DNA of 64,000 nt from Penelope pileata (lineage: Eukaryota > Chordata > Aves > Galliformes > Cracidae), in NCBI GenBank assembly GCA_013396635.1, contig WBMW01005515.1, positions 21,354 through 85,353 on the forward strand, read 5' to 3'. The position numbers and the translations under genes are program-made. The notes below the pieces were generated by a model that had not been told where the DNA came from, ran no database searches, and was given only the letters and a program-made list of their open reading frames with translations. Positions 37,301 through 48,385 of this stretch are shown in pieces. The stretch's first letter is position 1, and every line of letters begins with the position of its first letter.

Positions 37301-40300
37301 TTCTGGAGAAGAAGCTGTACCTTGAACCTCATTGTGTGGCCTTGATATAGTATTCCAACTCTTCAGAAATTGTTAGATTTAACAAGATTAAAAGGTAGGT
37401 GAAAGTTTAAACATTAAAGCAAACTAGTTTTTGAAAACGGGAACTTCTGTATTTAGCAAGTATTTTTGTTAATATTATGCATTGAAACATCTGATACCAG
37501 CAAAGGGAGGTGATACCTTTGTAATCTGTTTTAAAGCTTGTTCATTTGTTTAATTTGTTAGTGGTAGTTTCTAAGCTGTGAGTTTAAACAATTTAAAATG
37601 ATATGAAAGATCTGTATTTCAGAAAGTCTTTTCTTTATGTGTTTTAATGATCCAAAGACAAGAATTCAAGTTTTCAAATGCAGTAGATGGCAATGATTAT
37701 TGGTGTGCCCTGTATAACTCTCAGAAAATTATTTCATAAAATGAGTGCAGCTCTTTTGTGGAATATTCATTTGTCTCCTAATGCAGAAACCAAAGACTGT
37801 TCAGGCTTAATCCAAATAATCAAGTGAAATGTAAAAAGTCGTAAGTTACGCTTATAAGGCTGAGCAAGCTATTATATCAGGGCTTGGTAATTTCAGTGAT
37901 ACTAGATATCTTTTTAAAATTGAACCTCAGTAAAACCAATAGTTATTCTATGATTCCTCAAGCAGTAGTTTTGCATTAGATGAATTAGAGAATGAATATC
38001 AAGGCAACCAGTCCTTCACACTAAACGTATTAAGTAAAATTCTTACTTAAGAGAAGTTAAAAAAAATCAGGAGGAATTAAATGAATGCCACCTAAATCAG
38101 CATTTCTTTTATCACACAGCAATTCATTTCTCATCATTTATGAATTTCCAGGTCAGTTATTGCCTGAAGGAGAAAGAAAATTCATGAATAATTTAAAAAT
38201 CATTACTTCTGTTTCTGATGAGAACGATAAGAGTTTTTCAGGGATAGCTATGTAAGACGTCACAGATTATTATTTATTTTAAGAAGATTTTTCTCTATTC
38301 TATGTCTGTTTATGTATGTTTAAAAACACTTGGAAAACATTTCTCATGGTTATACAGAATTTCCCAATCCTCTTGATAGAAACTGTTCCCTTGATTATGT
38401 GAAAAATGTTGAGTGACTCATAAAATATGAAAAGTTTTAGGAGCACAATTTCTAAACTATGTCAGCTGTCATTTATGAAGGATTTTATCACATTGTTTTC
38501 AAATAAAATTATTTTCCTGAAATGCTGTATCAACATTATGTACACCCTCCATCTGCTATTTGTCTTTAGATTGACTTTGCTATGCCATTAATAATGAAAA
38601 CTTGCTTTAATATCCTTTTTGACTGGCACACAGTTATCATAGATCTAGCTTACTCCTTTAACAAGAAAGTAAACTTCTATTCTAGTACTACTCTCATTTC
38701 ATATTTAATTAAATCGCTCCTGCTAATTATTTTCCTTATTGACACAAAAAAATTCAATTTCAATTCATAACACTAGTAAAATCAGATGCTGAAATCTCTG
38801 TTTTTCCTTAAAGTTATAGAAATGCTTTCATGAGTTGTTTTTTCTGACATACCACTGATCTTCCATTACACTTACATAAGTTTATGTAAGAAAACTTTCA
38901 ATTCTATAAGAAATGCAAATCATTAAAATAAATAACTCTAGAGATAGGATGCATCCAATTTGAGCAATCACAGGGTGAAAAAATTTGCTAATTGATATTA
39001 ACTGTTACCTTAAAAAGAATTTTATCTGTTTCTATTGGTGGTTTGATGTCCAATTACGCCTAAAGGAAAACAGGAACAGAGTTTTGGACAATGAAGGACA
39101 AAATCTAGATAACTGAATGTAGCATAAATTAATTATTACACAAGTCTTATATTTACTCAGTCCATTATTGTTATCAATATTAAGAAAATATATATAGTTT
39201 TCTGTCAAAATGTACTATACTTTGTGGAAAACAGGTTAATACTTACCTTGGAAAATGAAGGATTGTGACCCAAAAGACTTCTGTCTGAATAACATAAGCT
39301 GAGTAAAAATCATCTTAATGAAAAAGCAAAGCTTAGAATAAAAAAAAAAACATACTGATTGTGCATTAATATTAGTGTCAATAAATTGACAGTGGAGGAA
39401 AGTAGAGAAAAAATGTCATGTATACTTTATACAGCTATTAAGAAATTAGAAAAAACAACCTAATGCTAAGATGCTGTAGCATTTTCTTGTGTGTTTTTTC
39501 TTTTTTTGGTCATATTTGAAGGTTTTTTTGGAACCAGATTGTTGTCAATTAACAATTGGAATATACTGTTACATGTTTTGAAACACATCAGTTTTGACAT
39601 CTCTTCTCCAAACTGAGCATATATTGTAGCATTGTGCTCCAGATAAACACAGAAAGTCAAAAACTGAAGAATAATTTCTTAGGGGAAGAAAAGGTAAGGA
39701 CTAGTTAGGAAACAAGCACTTATTTAACATGAATAATAATAGACATTAGCATCAGTTTTGCCATTTCTAGTATTTATAGAAGGTGTGAAAACAAAAACAG
39801 ATATAGTGATTTTTTGTTTGTTTTTGAATATTCTTTTTCTTTTGTTATCATAGAGACGTTTCTGTGCTTTATTTCTTTTCCAAAAATTTTGATGCCCAAT
39901 AGTAGCAGCTCATTCTCCAGACAGCATCATTTGCAAATAGATTATTAATATTTTTACTTGAATTTATTTTCACTAATAGCTGACTTAAATGTCATTGTTG
40001 GCAATCTGACGATGCATAGTTTTCGCTCGGCCATCGAATTTCCCTTACCCTTGACTTACCATTAGTCTGAATAAAAAAAAAAAATAATAAAAAGATTATT
40101 ATAACTCACAAGATATAACAATTTTCCTGTAATAAAAAAGTCACTATGGGAATATTAAGGCAATAACAGTCTTGTACTTATTTGTTAGGAATGTGAGGCA
40201 TACTTTTACAGGTGGTATATTGAATTTTGCTATTCAGTCTTTGTGTATGACAAAATTAATTCCAATTCATGCCCTCTCTAGTGACTAGAAGAAATATGAC

Positions 40301-41139
40301 AATATAAATCTTTCTACTCTGTACCTCCAAATCATGCAGATTTCCTAGTCTCTGACTGCCCATCATCTGTTATACGTATTTGCTTGTTTAATGTTGCACT
40401 GTTTTTCAAATAAAGTAATATTATATGATGTGTTTGATGTAACTGGTAATTTATATTTTTGTTGAGCTCAGGAGTTAAATCCTTAACAAAGTGGATTTGG
40501 CATATGAAATCACATTCTGGTTTCTATTTTGGTAGGCTTATATGTAGCTGTTAAAATCACCAACGTCTATATCCATGTAATATTGCATTCTCCAGACAGA
40601 AAGACATACAAAGTTAAAATATGCAGCGTATTCTAATTGATTGGCTATAAATGCTGTGATGTATTTCAGAAGGTGAAAATAGTGTTTCTCAATGTATTTC
40701 AGGAATAAATCCTTTATATCTGATTAAAATGCAGGTGAGCATCGTAAACTATTGTAATTTGAAAAGGTTGATTTGATGCAATATGCTTCCACCTGCTTCA
40801 GATATAAAGCTTGGAGGGAATTTGCTACAATTACTGAATACAATTTGGATTTAGATGCAATTCCCCAAGCTGGAAGTCCTTGTGTTAATAAAATTCCATT
40901 TTAATACTTTTGACACTTCTTCTAAGTCAAAAAATGTCACAGCATTATAATGAAATTATTGTCGATTAGGAGAAATGATGAAACTGGTAAATATGTATCA
41001 GGACAAATAGAAAATCTGAACGAGTCTGTGGGTGAAATCAAATCTCATATCCCAAATCTTAAAATTCTTATAATGCTAGTTTGGTGATTTTTATATCTTA
41101 GGTGGTTTGCTTAATATATAATGAGAGTTATATCAAACC
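34313..41139. other. Long AT-rich unique stretch, no gene seen
   Basis: Nearly 7 kb without CR1 or LTR, the longest repeat-poor run of the window. Contains TA-rich words near 35592-35632, T-rich runs near 36336-36395, a small perfect palindrome at 38871-38890 (arms CTTACATAA / TTATGTAAG), and a CpG-bearing patch at about 40008-40036. Open frames are all below 80 codons without recognisable domains. Relative freedom from insertions could mean constraint or chance. Confidence 0.55.
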
Positions 41140-41160
41140 TGAAGTCAGTCCAGGAGGCTC

Positions 41161-41352
41161 TTGGAATGCATCAAGGATAATTTCTTGAGCCAAGTAATAA
41201 AAATCTCCACCAGGGGGGATGCAATTCTGGACCTGTTTCTAACCAATGCAAGTGAACTGATTGGTGACATCAGGATTGGAGGCTGCCTGGGCTGTAGTGA
41301 CCATATAATGGTGGAGTTCATCCTCCTGAGGGATATCAGACAGACAGAGTAA
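41161..41352 (+). pseudogene. CR1 ORF2 endonuclease, C-terminal end
   Basis: 63 codons matching the end of the APE-type endonuclease that nicks the target: MECIKDNFLSQVIKISTRGDAILDLFLTNASELIGDI at 1-37, then GGCLGCSDHIMVEFILLRD. The SDH motif near residue 47 contains the conserved Asp-His of the active site, the only piece of CR1 endonuclease I find in the window. The frame ends at a stop shortly after the domain; the upstream catalytic Asn/Glu parts are absent because the element is 5'-truncated here. Confidence 0.88.
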
Positions 41353-41958
41353 AATCAGGATGCTAAATTTTAGGAAAACCAACTTCCAGCTCTTCAGGGA
41401 TTTAGTCAACAAAACCCCCTGGGAAACTGTCCTCATGGACATGTGAGTGGAGCAGAGCTGGCAGATGTCAAAGGAAGCTTTCCTCAGAGAACAAGAGCTT
41501 TCCATTCCCAGGTGTAGGAAGTCGTGAAATGAGGGCAAGAGATGAATATGACTGAATTGGGACCTGCTGATCAAACCAGAGAGCAAGAAGAAATTGCACA
41601 GGCAGTGGAAGTAGGGGCAGGTATCCTGGGAGGAGTATAGTGATGCTGCTAGTCCGTGTAGGGATGAGTTCAGGAAAGCCAAGGCCCAAGTGAAACTGGA
41701 CTTGGCAAGAGGTGCAAAGAAGAACAAGAAAGGCTTCTACAGATACATTAACCAGAAAAGGGAAGTCCAAGGAGGTGTGCTCCCCTTTAGTGAGCAATAC
41801 AGGCAAACCGGTAACAATTGACAAGAAGGCCAAGGTGTTCAACAACATTTTTGCTTCAATCTTCACTGGCAGCTGCTCTTCACACACCCCTTGAGCAGAT
41901 GTGTCAGAAGGTGGGGACTGGGGAAGCAATGTCCCTCCCAGATCAGGTTTGAGACCAC

Positions 41959-42165
41959 TTGAGGAACCTGAGCATCCATAAGTCTATGGGTCCCAACGAG
42001 ATACATCCCGGGGTCCTGAGGGAATTGGCTAGTGTACTCATCAAGACACTCTCAATTATATTTGAAAAGTCATGGTGGTCAGGTGAAGTCACTGGTGGCT
42101 GGAAAAAAGGCGATGTCACACTCATTTTTAAGAAGGGTAGAAAGGACGATCCAGGGAACTACTGA
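41959..42165 (+). pseudogene. CR1 ORF2 RT, fingers region
   Basis: MRNLSIHKSMGPNEIHPGVLRELASVL, then IIFEKSWWSGEVTGGWKKGDVTLIFKKGRKDDPGNY, the beginning of the RT domain with the conserved MGP-(D/N)-x-IHP and FKKG-x-K-DPGNY blocks. The frame stops immediately at the LTR insertion point, so the break is mechanical. The rest of the RT continues at 42.92 kb. Confidence 0.9.
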
Positions 42166-42166
42166 C

Positions 42167-42914
42167 TATCTTGTTCCAATTATCAGAGGCGAGGTGATTC
42201 TTTGATATACCTGGAGAGACATTAAGACATAAATGAGGTCAAATGTTGTCCCACCAGTTTATTACAAATCCTAGTTGATTAGGAGATGGTGAAGGGAAGA
42301 CGGGCAATAGTGAAAAAAGATAGGAAATAAAAGCAAGGATTCTTTTTAGAAAGCAAGGGAGATAGTCACCACCATGGATCCTGCATTGGTCTGAGGAATT
42401 CTTCAGGTCCACTTGGAGAATGAGAGAACAGAAGGAAGAAGACTAAGAAAAAGGCGAACAAACAAAACTCTCAACAACTCAACAACTTAGCTCTCAACTC
42501 CACTCAACACCAACAACCCCCAACCTCTTTGTCTTTTATACAAAAGAGTATAAAAGGGGTCTTTTATAATCTTTCTTCTGCCAGCGTGGCATTCCTGGGC
42601 CCCTAGGTAAGCCGCAGATGTGGCATCCCCGCTCACTAGTGCGCAAGGGTATCACCTTTTCAGTGGTCACCCCCTTCGATAGCCTCCCAAAGGGCAGCTT
42701 GACTGCACCTTGACCCTGACAGAAGTAGCTCTCTTTCTGGTCTTATCTTTCATTGCCCTTGGTAACTACAGGTAGGCAGAGGTAATCCACACGTCTTCAG
42801 GAAATGTCTGTAGGCCTTCGTGTAAATTTTGAGACAAAGAGAGTCTTTAACACCTTAGTACCAAGTGCCTTACAGCAAACATTGAGGCAAAGAGTTCAGA
42901 AACAGTCTCTTACA
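42167..42914 (-). mobile_element. Solo LTR (family A) nested in CR1, antisense
   Basis: Inserted exactly between the GNY and PVSL codons of the CR1 RT. On the minus strand it starts TGTAAGAGACTGTTTCTGAA (42914 down) and ends GATAATTGGAACAAGATA (42167), the same start and end as the element at 47559 (TGTAAGGGACTGTTTCTGAA ... GATAATTGGAGTGGGACA). Shared internal words include GGAATGCCACGCTGGCAGAA, GATCCATGGTGGTGACT and AAACTGGTGGGACAACATTTG. A TATAAAAG box is present near 42560 with a second TATAAAAG-like copy ~30 bases on, and an AATAAA signal near 42270. Flanks ACTGAC (left) and CCTGCC (right) match at 4 of 6, a possible worn target-site duplication. The terminal CA is TA here. Confidence 0.88.
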
Positions 42915-42920
42915 CCTGCC

Positions 42921-44047
42921 TGTCAGTCTCACCTCTGTGTCAGTGAAGATCACAGAACAGATTCTCCCAGAAGTTATGCTAAGGCACATAGAAGAGAGGT
43001 AGGTGATATGTGACAACTAGTATGGCTTCACCAAGGGCAAGTCCTGCCTGACCAACATGATGGTCTTCTATGATGGCATAACTGCATCAATGAACAAGGG
43101 AAGAGCCTCTGATATAATCTATTTGGACTTCAGTAAGGTCTTTGACAGGGTCCCTCACAACATCTTTCTCTCCAAATTGGAAAGATATGGACCTGATAGG
43201 TGAAATACTTAATGGACAAGGTTGTGAGATCGTACCCAGAGAGCGGTCATCGATGGCTCAATGTCTGGATAGAGATCAGTGATGAGTAGTGTCCCTCAGG
43301 GGTCAGTACAGAGACAGATGTTCTTTAATATCTTCATCAATGACATCAACAGTTGGATTGAGTGCATCCTCATCAAGTTTGCAGATGACACAAAGCTATG
43401 TGGTGCAGTCAACATGCCTGAGGGATGGGATGCTATCCAGAGAGACCTAGACAAGCTCAAGAAGTGGGCCTAGGAGAACCTCATGATGTTCAACAAAGCC
43501 AAGTGCGAAGTTGTTCACCTGAGTCGCAGCAACCCCACTATCAATAGAAGCTGGATTAAGCACAGCCCTGACAAAAGAACTTGAAGGTAATGGTGGATGG
43601 CAAGCTGGACACGAGCTAGCAAAGTGCTCTTGCAGCCCATAAAGCCAACTGTATCCTGGGCTTCATCAAAGGAAATGTGGCCAGCAGGTCAAGGGAGGTG
43701 ATCCTTCCCCTCCACTCTGTGCTGGTGAGACATCACCTGAGACAACTGGGGCTGTTCAGCTTGGAGAACAGAAGACTTTAGGGAGACCTGATAGTGGCCT
43801 TTCAGCATCTAAAGGGAAGTTATTAGAAAGAAGGGGACAGACTCTTTAGCAGGGTCTGTTGTGATAGGACAAGGAGAAATGGCTTCAAACTAAAAGAAGG
43901 GAGACTTATATTGGGTATAAGAAAAAGGTTTTTTTTATGATAAGGCTGGAGAAGCACTGGAACAGGTTGCCCAGAGATGTGGTAGAACTCCCATCCCTGG
44001 AGACATTCAAGGTCGAGCTGGACAGGGCTCTGAGCAATCTGATCTAG
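42921..44047 (+). pseudogene. CR1 ORF2 RT palm to C-terminus, heavily broken
   Basis: Downstream half of the interrupted CR1. In different frames one can read YGFTKGKSCLTNMMVFYDG (about 43020), IYLDFSKVFDRVPHNIF (about 43115-43170), then in 43279-43473 SSVPQGSV, FNIFINDINSWIECILIKFADDTKLCGAVNMPEG with the catalytic FADD at residues 34-37 of that frame. The KPFLL-like antisense near 43860 and the 3' end QRWNRLPRDVVELPSLETFKVELDRALSNLI-type sequence follow at 43.95-44.05 kb. Stops after KKWA and several indels prevent a continuous product. The catalytic aspartates survive, but only as a fossil. Confidence 0.85.
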
Positions 44048-44130
44048 CTGTAGATGTTCCAACAGGGGAGGGAGTTGGACTAAATGACCTTTAAAGGTCC
44101 TTTCCAAGTCAAATGATTCTATGATTTTAT

Positions 44131-45750
44131 GTAAGTCACTTTAAGGTATTTATTTCTCTGTGCTTTGCAGTTCATCTCTAGATTTGATTGTTTAGGGAAT
44201 GGAATCTTTTGTCTTTGCACATTATTGCTTATTCGTAAGTACCTAAGATTAGCTTTGTAGAGACTTCATCACATCAGAACCATGATTAAATGTGAACTTT
44301 TCCATATAAATACTTAAAAATTAGCAGAGAGGCACAGATTTCTTATAGTGAGGATCAATAGCCAGAAGCCTGGGAGTATAGCCAAAATATTTCCTAAAAA
44401 TATGTGAGAAAGGGAAATATTGTTAAAAAGATAATTTCCCATTTAAGAGTTGTTGAATAAACAGAGCAATATCCACCTTTATTATAATTATATTTTTATT
44501 TGACAAGAAGAAAAATAAATTTTCCATTTAATAAAATATTGCTAACAATTTCTGTAAAACAAATGGTCTTCTTTGAAAGCTAGCAAGGAATGCATGCACC
44601 AGCAAAATGGTTTGACATTGAAAAATTAAGCTCAGTTATTTAGTGGCAGAAATTGTACACAATGAGCAGAGAAAAATATATATAGCACTCAGCTTACAAA
44701 GAACAGTATTAATTTGTGAAATGGTTGCCTGTCAATAGTAGCTTTCTTTACAACTTTTGTTTGTGGAAAAAGTCATCGAATATTCCATTCACTTTCTTTT
44801 CAGTTGATATTTCAACAGGCCAAATGTCACAGTATTTCAAAATTATTTCCTAGTACTCTTTTTTTTTAAAAAAAAATCTAGACCAGTCTAGATCTTCAGG
44901 ATTCATTTTTCCCTTTTTGATCCCTGGAGTTACTTGTCCTGAAGAACTCTAGACTACTACAGTTTTGAACACTAGAATGTCACATCTTGGGCTGATGGGT
45001 TGAAAAGACAATTAACATGGAATATTTGAAAGTAAGTATAGACAGTAACAGAAACATTCTTAAATGTGAAAGAAAAAAGTATTTTTTTTGAAATTCGATC
45101 TTTCAGAGTACTTAATCTAATGTGTGTAGATACTTTTATTGCAGATATTAACTAAATAGTGATGACTGTAACAGGAGAAGAAATCAGCAGAACAACCATG
45201 TAGAAGAAAAAACACAGATCTGCATTTAAATATAAAGCAATAGGAACAGTCAGAAGTGGAAACTTTATATGTAGATATATTTTGTACAAATCTTGCATTG
45301 GCTACATTTTTGCAATTCTACACTTGCCAACCATATCAAGCTGGTATAATATCTGAACAACTCCAGCTATTATTGTTGATTTGTTTACTGAAATTCTTGT
45401 ATATGGGAATTGCCAGAATAGTTCAGAATTAGCCAAAATGTTGATAGAATTCAAAATTTCTCAGAATTCCCTTGACCTTTCTCTCCATCCAGTCTTGCGT
45501 GAAAGTTTCAAGTTTTAAATTAAGAAAAGCTGTAACAGAGAAAATGAGTTGTCCATGCAAATTAATTCATTTTTACTCACGGATAAATCTGAGAAGAGAG
45601 GAGGGCTACTTCTCAAGGCATCATGCACGTTCTAAAATGCAATTGTAATATTCATTGGAAATACTTACACTCAGTCTCACTTGGGCAAAAGTAAAATGGA
45701 GAGAATGTTGACTATTAATTGATTGAAATGTAGTAAAGCAAATATACTCT
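44131..45750. other. AT-rich unique sequence, no gene seen
   Basis: About 1.6 kb without recognised element or gene; short A/T runs near 44860-44878. Confidence 0.6.
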
Positions 45751-46125
45751 TGTATTGGGCTTTGTGGCAAGGATTTTGCAGTGGGAAAGCTGCGGGGTGG
45801 CCTCTGTAAGTCCAGCAGGTGCCGTACGTCAGATGAGAGCCAGCTCCAGTTGGGTCCAAAAGGGATGCATCACTGTCCAAAGCAGAGCCAATGAGTGATG
45901 CTGTTCTGAGAGAGTAGATTTAAGAAAGGAAAAAAATGCTGCTCAAAAGCAGCTTGGAGAGAAAAATGAGAAAATGTGAGAGAAACAGCCCTGCAGACAC
46001 TCAGGTCACTGTACAAGGAGGGCAGGAAACGCTCCAGGCTCTGAGCAGAAGTTCCTCTGCAGCTTGTGGAGATGCCCATGGTGGAGCACAGTGTCCCCCT
46101 GCAGTCCTAGGGGTACCACACAGAG
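45751..46125 (+). mobile_element. 5' part of a long avian LTR (family C), truncated
   Basis: Starts TGTATTGGGCTTTGTGGCAAGG and contains GCGGGGTGGCCTCTGT, GAGAGCCAGCTCCAG, AGAGCCAATGAGTGATG, a TATA-like AGATTTAAGAAAGG near 45916, and GAGAAACAGCCCTGCAGACAC. It ends in GTCCCCCTGCAGTCC-type sequence. I recognise this as the beginning of a large LTR that recurs in bird genomes, normally followed by many GCCCGTGG/GGAGCAG-type repeats and U5; those are missing, so the copy is 3'-truncated near 46125. Recognition is from memory of repeated avian sequence, not a search. Confidence 0.65.
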
Positions 46126-46959
46126 GAGATATAGCAAGAATAATGCTGATATCAAGCCTGTTGAAGCAATCTTGTTTTCAAATGGCATTATCATATGTTT
46201 AAGACTTGCACACATGAAATTTCATTCTTAAACCATCTTTTAGAATGCACAGCAAATAGTTTGCCTATCTTTATTGTTACAATAATACAAAACCAGAAAT
46301 TTCTGATGATTAGGCTTTTATCAACTCAGATCTAGATAATAAAAAATTTACAATCCATTAGCTTACAATTAGAGTACTATCTTTCTTACTTTCTCTCCAC
46401 ATGAAAGGAGGACATTTTTTAATATTTCAAATGCAACTGTTTTTACTACTGAATATAATTTAATAGTTTAACACAATAAATGCAATGTTTTACATGAAGT
46501 AATCATTAAAAAAAAGAAAAATCTTTAAAGTTGTACAAGCTTAGAAGCCTGCAAAAGTAAAGTTTATTTTAGATTCTTACACCTTCAAAAATAAGTTCAG
46601 ATTGAATTCAGTGAATGTATGTTCAAATAAAATCACTCAAGAGGAAAGAAAATTTAAGACTTAAAAGCTTCTGTAATCAAGCCACTGCATTATAGATTTC
46701 TATAAATCCCCATTACAGCCCACTAGAACGGTACATGAGTACTGGGAAGAGATTGTTTCAGTGGTTGTGTTTTGTTTTTTTTTTTCTTTTTTTAATGTCA
46801 TGGAAGGAAGTTTTACAGTTTTAGGTCTTTAATATGTATTTGTTCTTCTACATAAATTAACATCACCTGATTATTTAGGGCAGAGAGTGATCTTCCAAAG
46901 AGTAAGCTAAACAATCCCATTTCCCTCCATCCTCTCATTCCCTCTGAGAATTACCTCTG
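46126..46959. other. AT-rich unique sequence, no gene seen
   Basis: Spacer of about 0.8 kb between the truncated LTR and an antisense CR1. Nothing recognised. Confidence 0.55.
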
Positions 46960-47217
46960 TCTACCTACTGGTCACACTTCTTTGGATGCATCTGAGGATA
47001 TGGTTGGCTTTCTGGGCTGCAAGCACACTCTGCTATCTCATATTGACTTTTTCATCCACCAGTACTCCCAAGTCCTTCATAGTAGACCTATTCTCCATTC
47101 ACTCATCACTCAGCTTATATTCATGTTTGAGATTGCCCTGGCCCAGGTGCAGGACTTTCCTCTTGGCCTTGTTGATCTTTAGTAGGTTTTCATGGGCCCA
47201 CCTCTCAGTCTTGTCAA
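46960..47217 (-). mobile_element. CR1 LINE internal fragment, antisense
   Basis: Minus strand encodes the ORF2 segment just after the catalytic site: the RWAHENLLKINKAKRKVLHLGQGNLKHEY-type block, the VLVDEKVN block and the AAQKANHILRCIQ block. The plus strand shows GATGCATCTGAGGATATGGT and TTCATGGGCCCACCTCTCAG. Both the 3' end of the element and the upstream RT are absent, so this is an internal piece, possibly separated from its 3' end by rearrangement. Confidence 0.88.
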
Positions 47218-47297
47218 TATATGTATATATACGCACCTCTGTAACACCTATATATATCGTGAAACAATTTCCAATTTTAAGTTAAATGCAAATAAAC

Positions 47298-47346
47298 TGG
47301 GTTGGATTCAATGATCTCTTGAGGTCCCTTCCAACACCTGCAATTC
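47298..47346 (+). mobile_element. CR1 3'UTR scrap, sense
   Basis: GGGTTGGATTCAATGATCTC, TTGAGGTCCCTTCCAACACC and TGCAATTC match the last ~50 bp of CR1 in the plus orientation, facing away from the antisense fragment just upstream. No terminal repeat survives beyond CAATTC. Confidence 0.82.
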
Positions 47347-47361
47347 AGCAGCTCTGAAAAT

Positions 47362-47482
47362 GATGTATATATGTGTATATATACATGTATCAAATTTAAA
47401 TGTATATTGGTGATACATGTACTTGTATACAAAATGCAATTGTGTAAACATATATATATACATATGCATATATATGTAAATA
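47362..47482. repeat. TATATG/TACATA low-complexity tract
   Basis: Alternating runs such as TATATATGTGTATATATACA and ATATATATACATATGCATAT, interrupted by ordinary sequence. A related ATATGTATATATACGC word lies at 47217-47234 on the other side of the CR1 scrap. Confidence 0.8.
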
Positions 47483-47914
47483 TTATCAGAGTAAACAGTT
47501 TAAAGTGAGTGGGTGCCTTGAAGTAACTGCAGTTTAGATACATTATAGTAAACGTATCTGTAAGGGACTGTTTCTGAACCTTTTGTCTAAAAGCTTGCTG
47601 TGAGAATTCTTTTTTCTCAAAGTTTGCCCACCTGCCTGCTGCCTGGAGGCTTACAGACCAGGGGAAAGGAGAGATAAACAAGCCGCTAAACGGTCATCTA
47701 GCAGCCTTTCAGACTGGCGCTTTGAGGGGGGCAACCACCGAATGGAGACGTGCAAGCCTGTTCATGCCCAGTCGTGCGCTCGCGCGGTACATGACATACC
47801 TGGGTGCTCAGGAATGCCATGCTGGCAGAAAAGGAGGATACGAAGACCCCTCCAATGTGGGAATGCTAGCTGCCTATCAGCTCCTGTCTGACTGATATCT
47901 GACTGATACCTGCC

Positions 47915-48085
47915 TGGTGCTGGTACCTCTCACTGCTTGAGACATGAGGTCCTGCTGCCCTACTACCTGATGGCCTGATGCTTGATGATGCCTGCTGATG
48001 TCTCCTGGTGCCTGCTGCCTGAAGCCTGCTCCTGCTTCACCTGCTGCCTGAGACCTGATGGCCTGATGCCTGCTTGCTGCTGCTT
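47915..48085 (+). repeat. Degenerate CCTGATG / CCTGCTG tract inside the LTR
   Basis: Many copies of GCCTGATG, GCCTGCTG and TGCCTGC with small variations, keeping false open frames on the minus strand (for example 47877-48110). The nested copy at 42 kb has a different simple tract (TTGTTGAG-like, plus strand CAACAACTC at 42470-42515) at the equivalent place. Confidence 0.85.
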
Positions 48086-48367
48086 CCCCAGCTTGCTCCC
48101 TCGCCCCCACACGGGCCTGAAGATATTCCTGGACTGATACAATGGCGTGTGATCCATGGTGGTGACTGTCCCTGCTTTTTTATATGTAACCCTCACTCTT
48201 ACTTCCTATCTTTTACTATCGCCTGCTTCCCCATCCCCGTCTCCCTCACTGACCAGAATTTCTATTAAACTGGTCGGACAACATTTGACTTCCTTTGTGT
48301 CTTAATCTCACTCCAAGTGTATTAAAGTATCTCCCCTCATTCCGATAATTGGAGTGGGACATCTAAT

Positions 48368-48385
48368 TGGCGTAGTCCGCAGGAT
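48368..48385 (+). promoter_or_regulatory. Retroviral primer-binding site, tRNA-Ser type
   Basis: TGGCGTAGTCCGCAGGAT starts six bases after the LTR end. It is complementary to the 3' end of vertebrate tRNA-Ser (…ATCCTGCCGACTACGCCA) at 17 of 18 positions, the difference being at position 11. It marks the start of minus-strand DNA synthesis in the intact ancestor and confirms the plus orientation and the LTR/leader border. tRNA sequence is from memory. Confidence 0.82.

Larger units (their letters stand above)
41140..44130 (+). mobile_element. CR1 LINE, endonuclease end to 3' terminus, split by an LTR
   Basis: A sense CR1 of about 2.25 kb excluding the insertion. It begins inside the endonuclease (LECIKDNFLSQVI), continues through the RT fingers (42.0-42.16 kb, ending at the codons for GNY), is interrupted by an antisense LTR at 42167-42914, and resumes at the PVSLTS position (about 42921). 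It then runs through RT palm, thumb and C-terminus to a terminal CAAATGATTCTATGATTTTATG at about 44109-44130. Numerous stops and frameshifts show age; the LTR is younger than the CR1. Confidence 0.95.

Noticed and set aside
41239..41929. Antisense frames of 153-162 codons over the CR1
   Set aside because: They are the reverse strand of CR1 endonuclease/RT linker sequence; the sense strand explains the region.
47877..48196. Minus-strand frames rich in Q, A, H and G
   Set aside because: Produced by the degenerate CCTGATG/CCTGCTG tract of the LTR.
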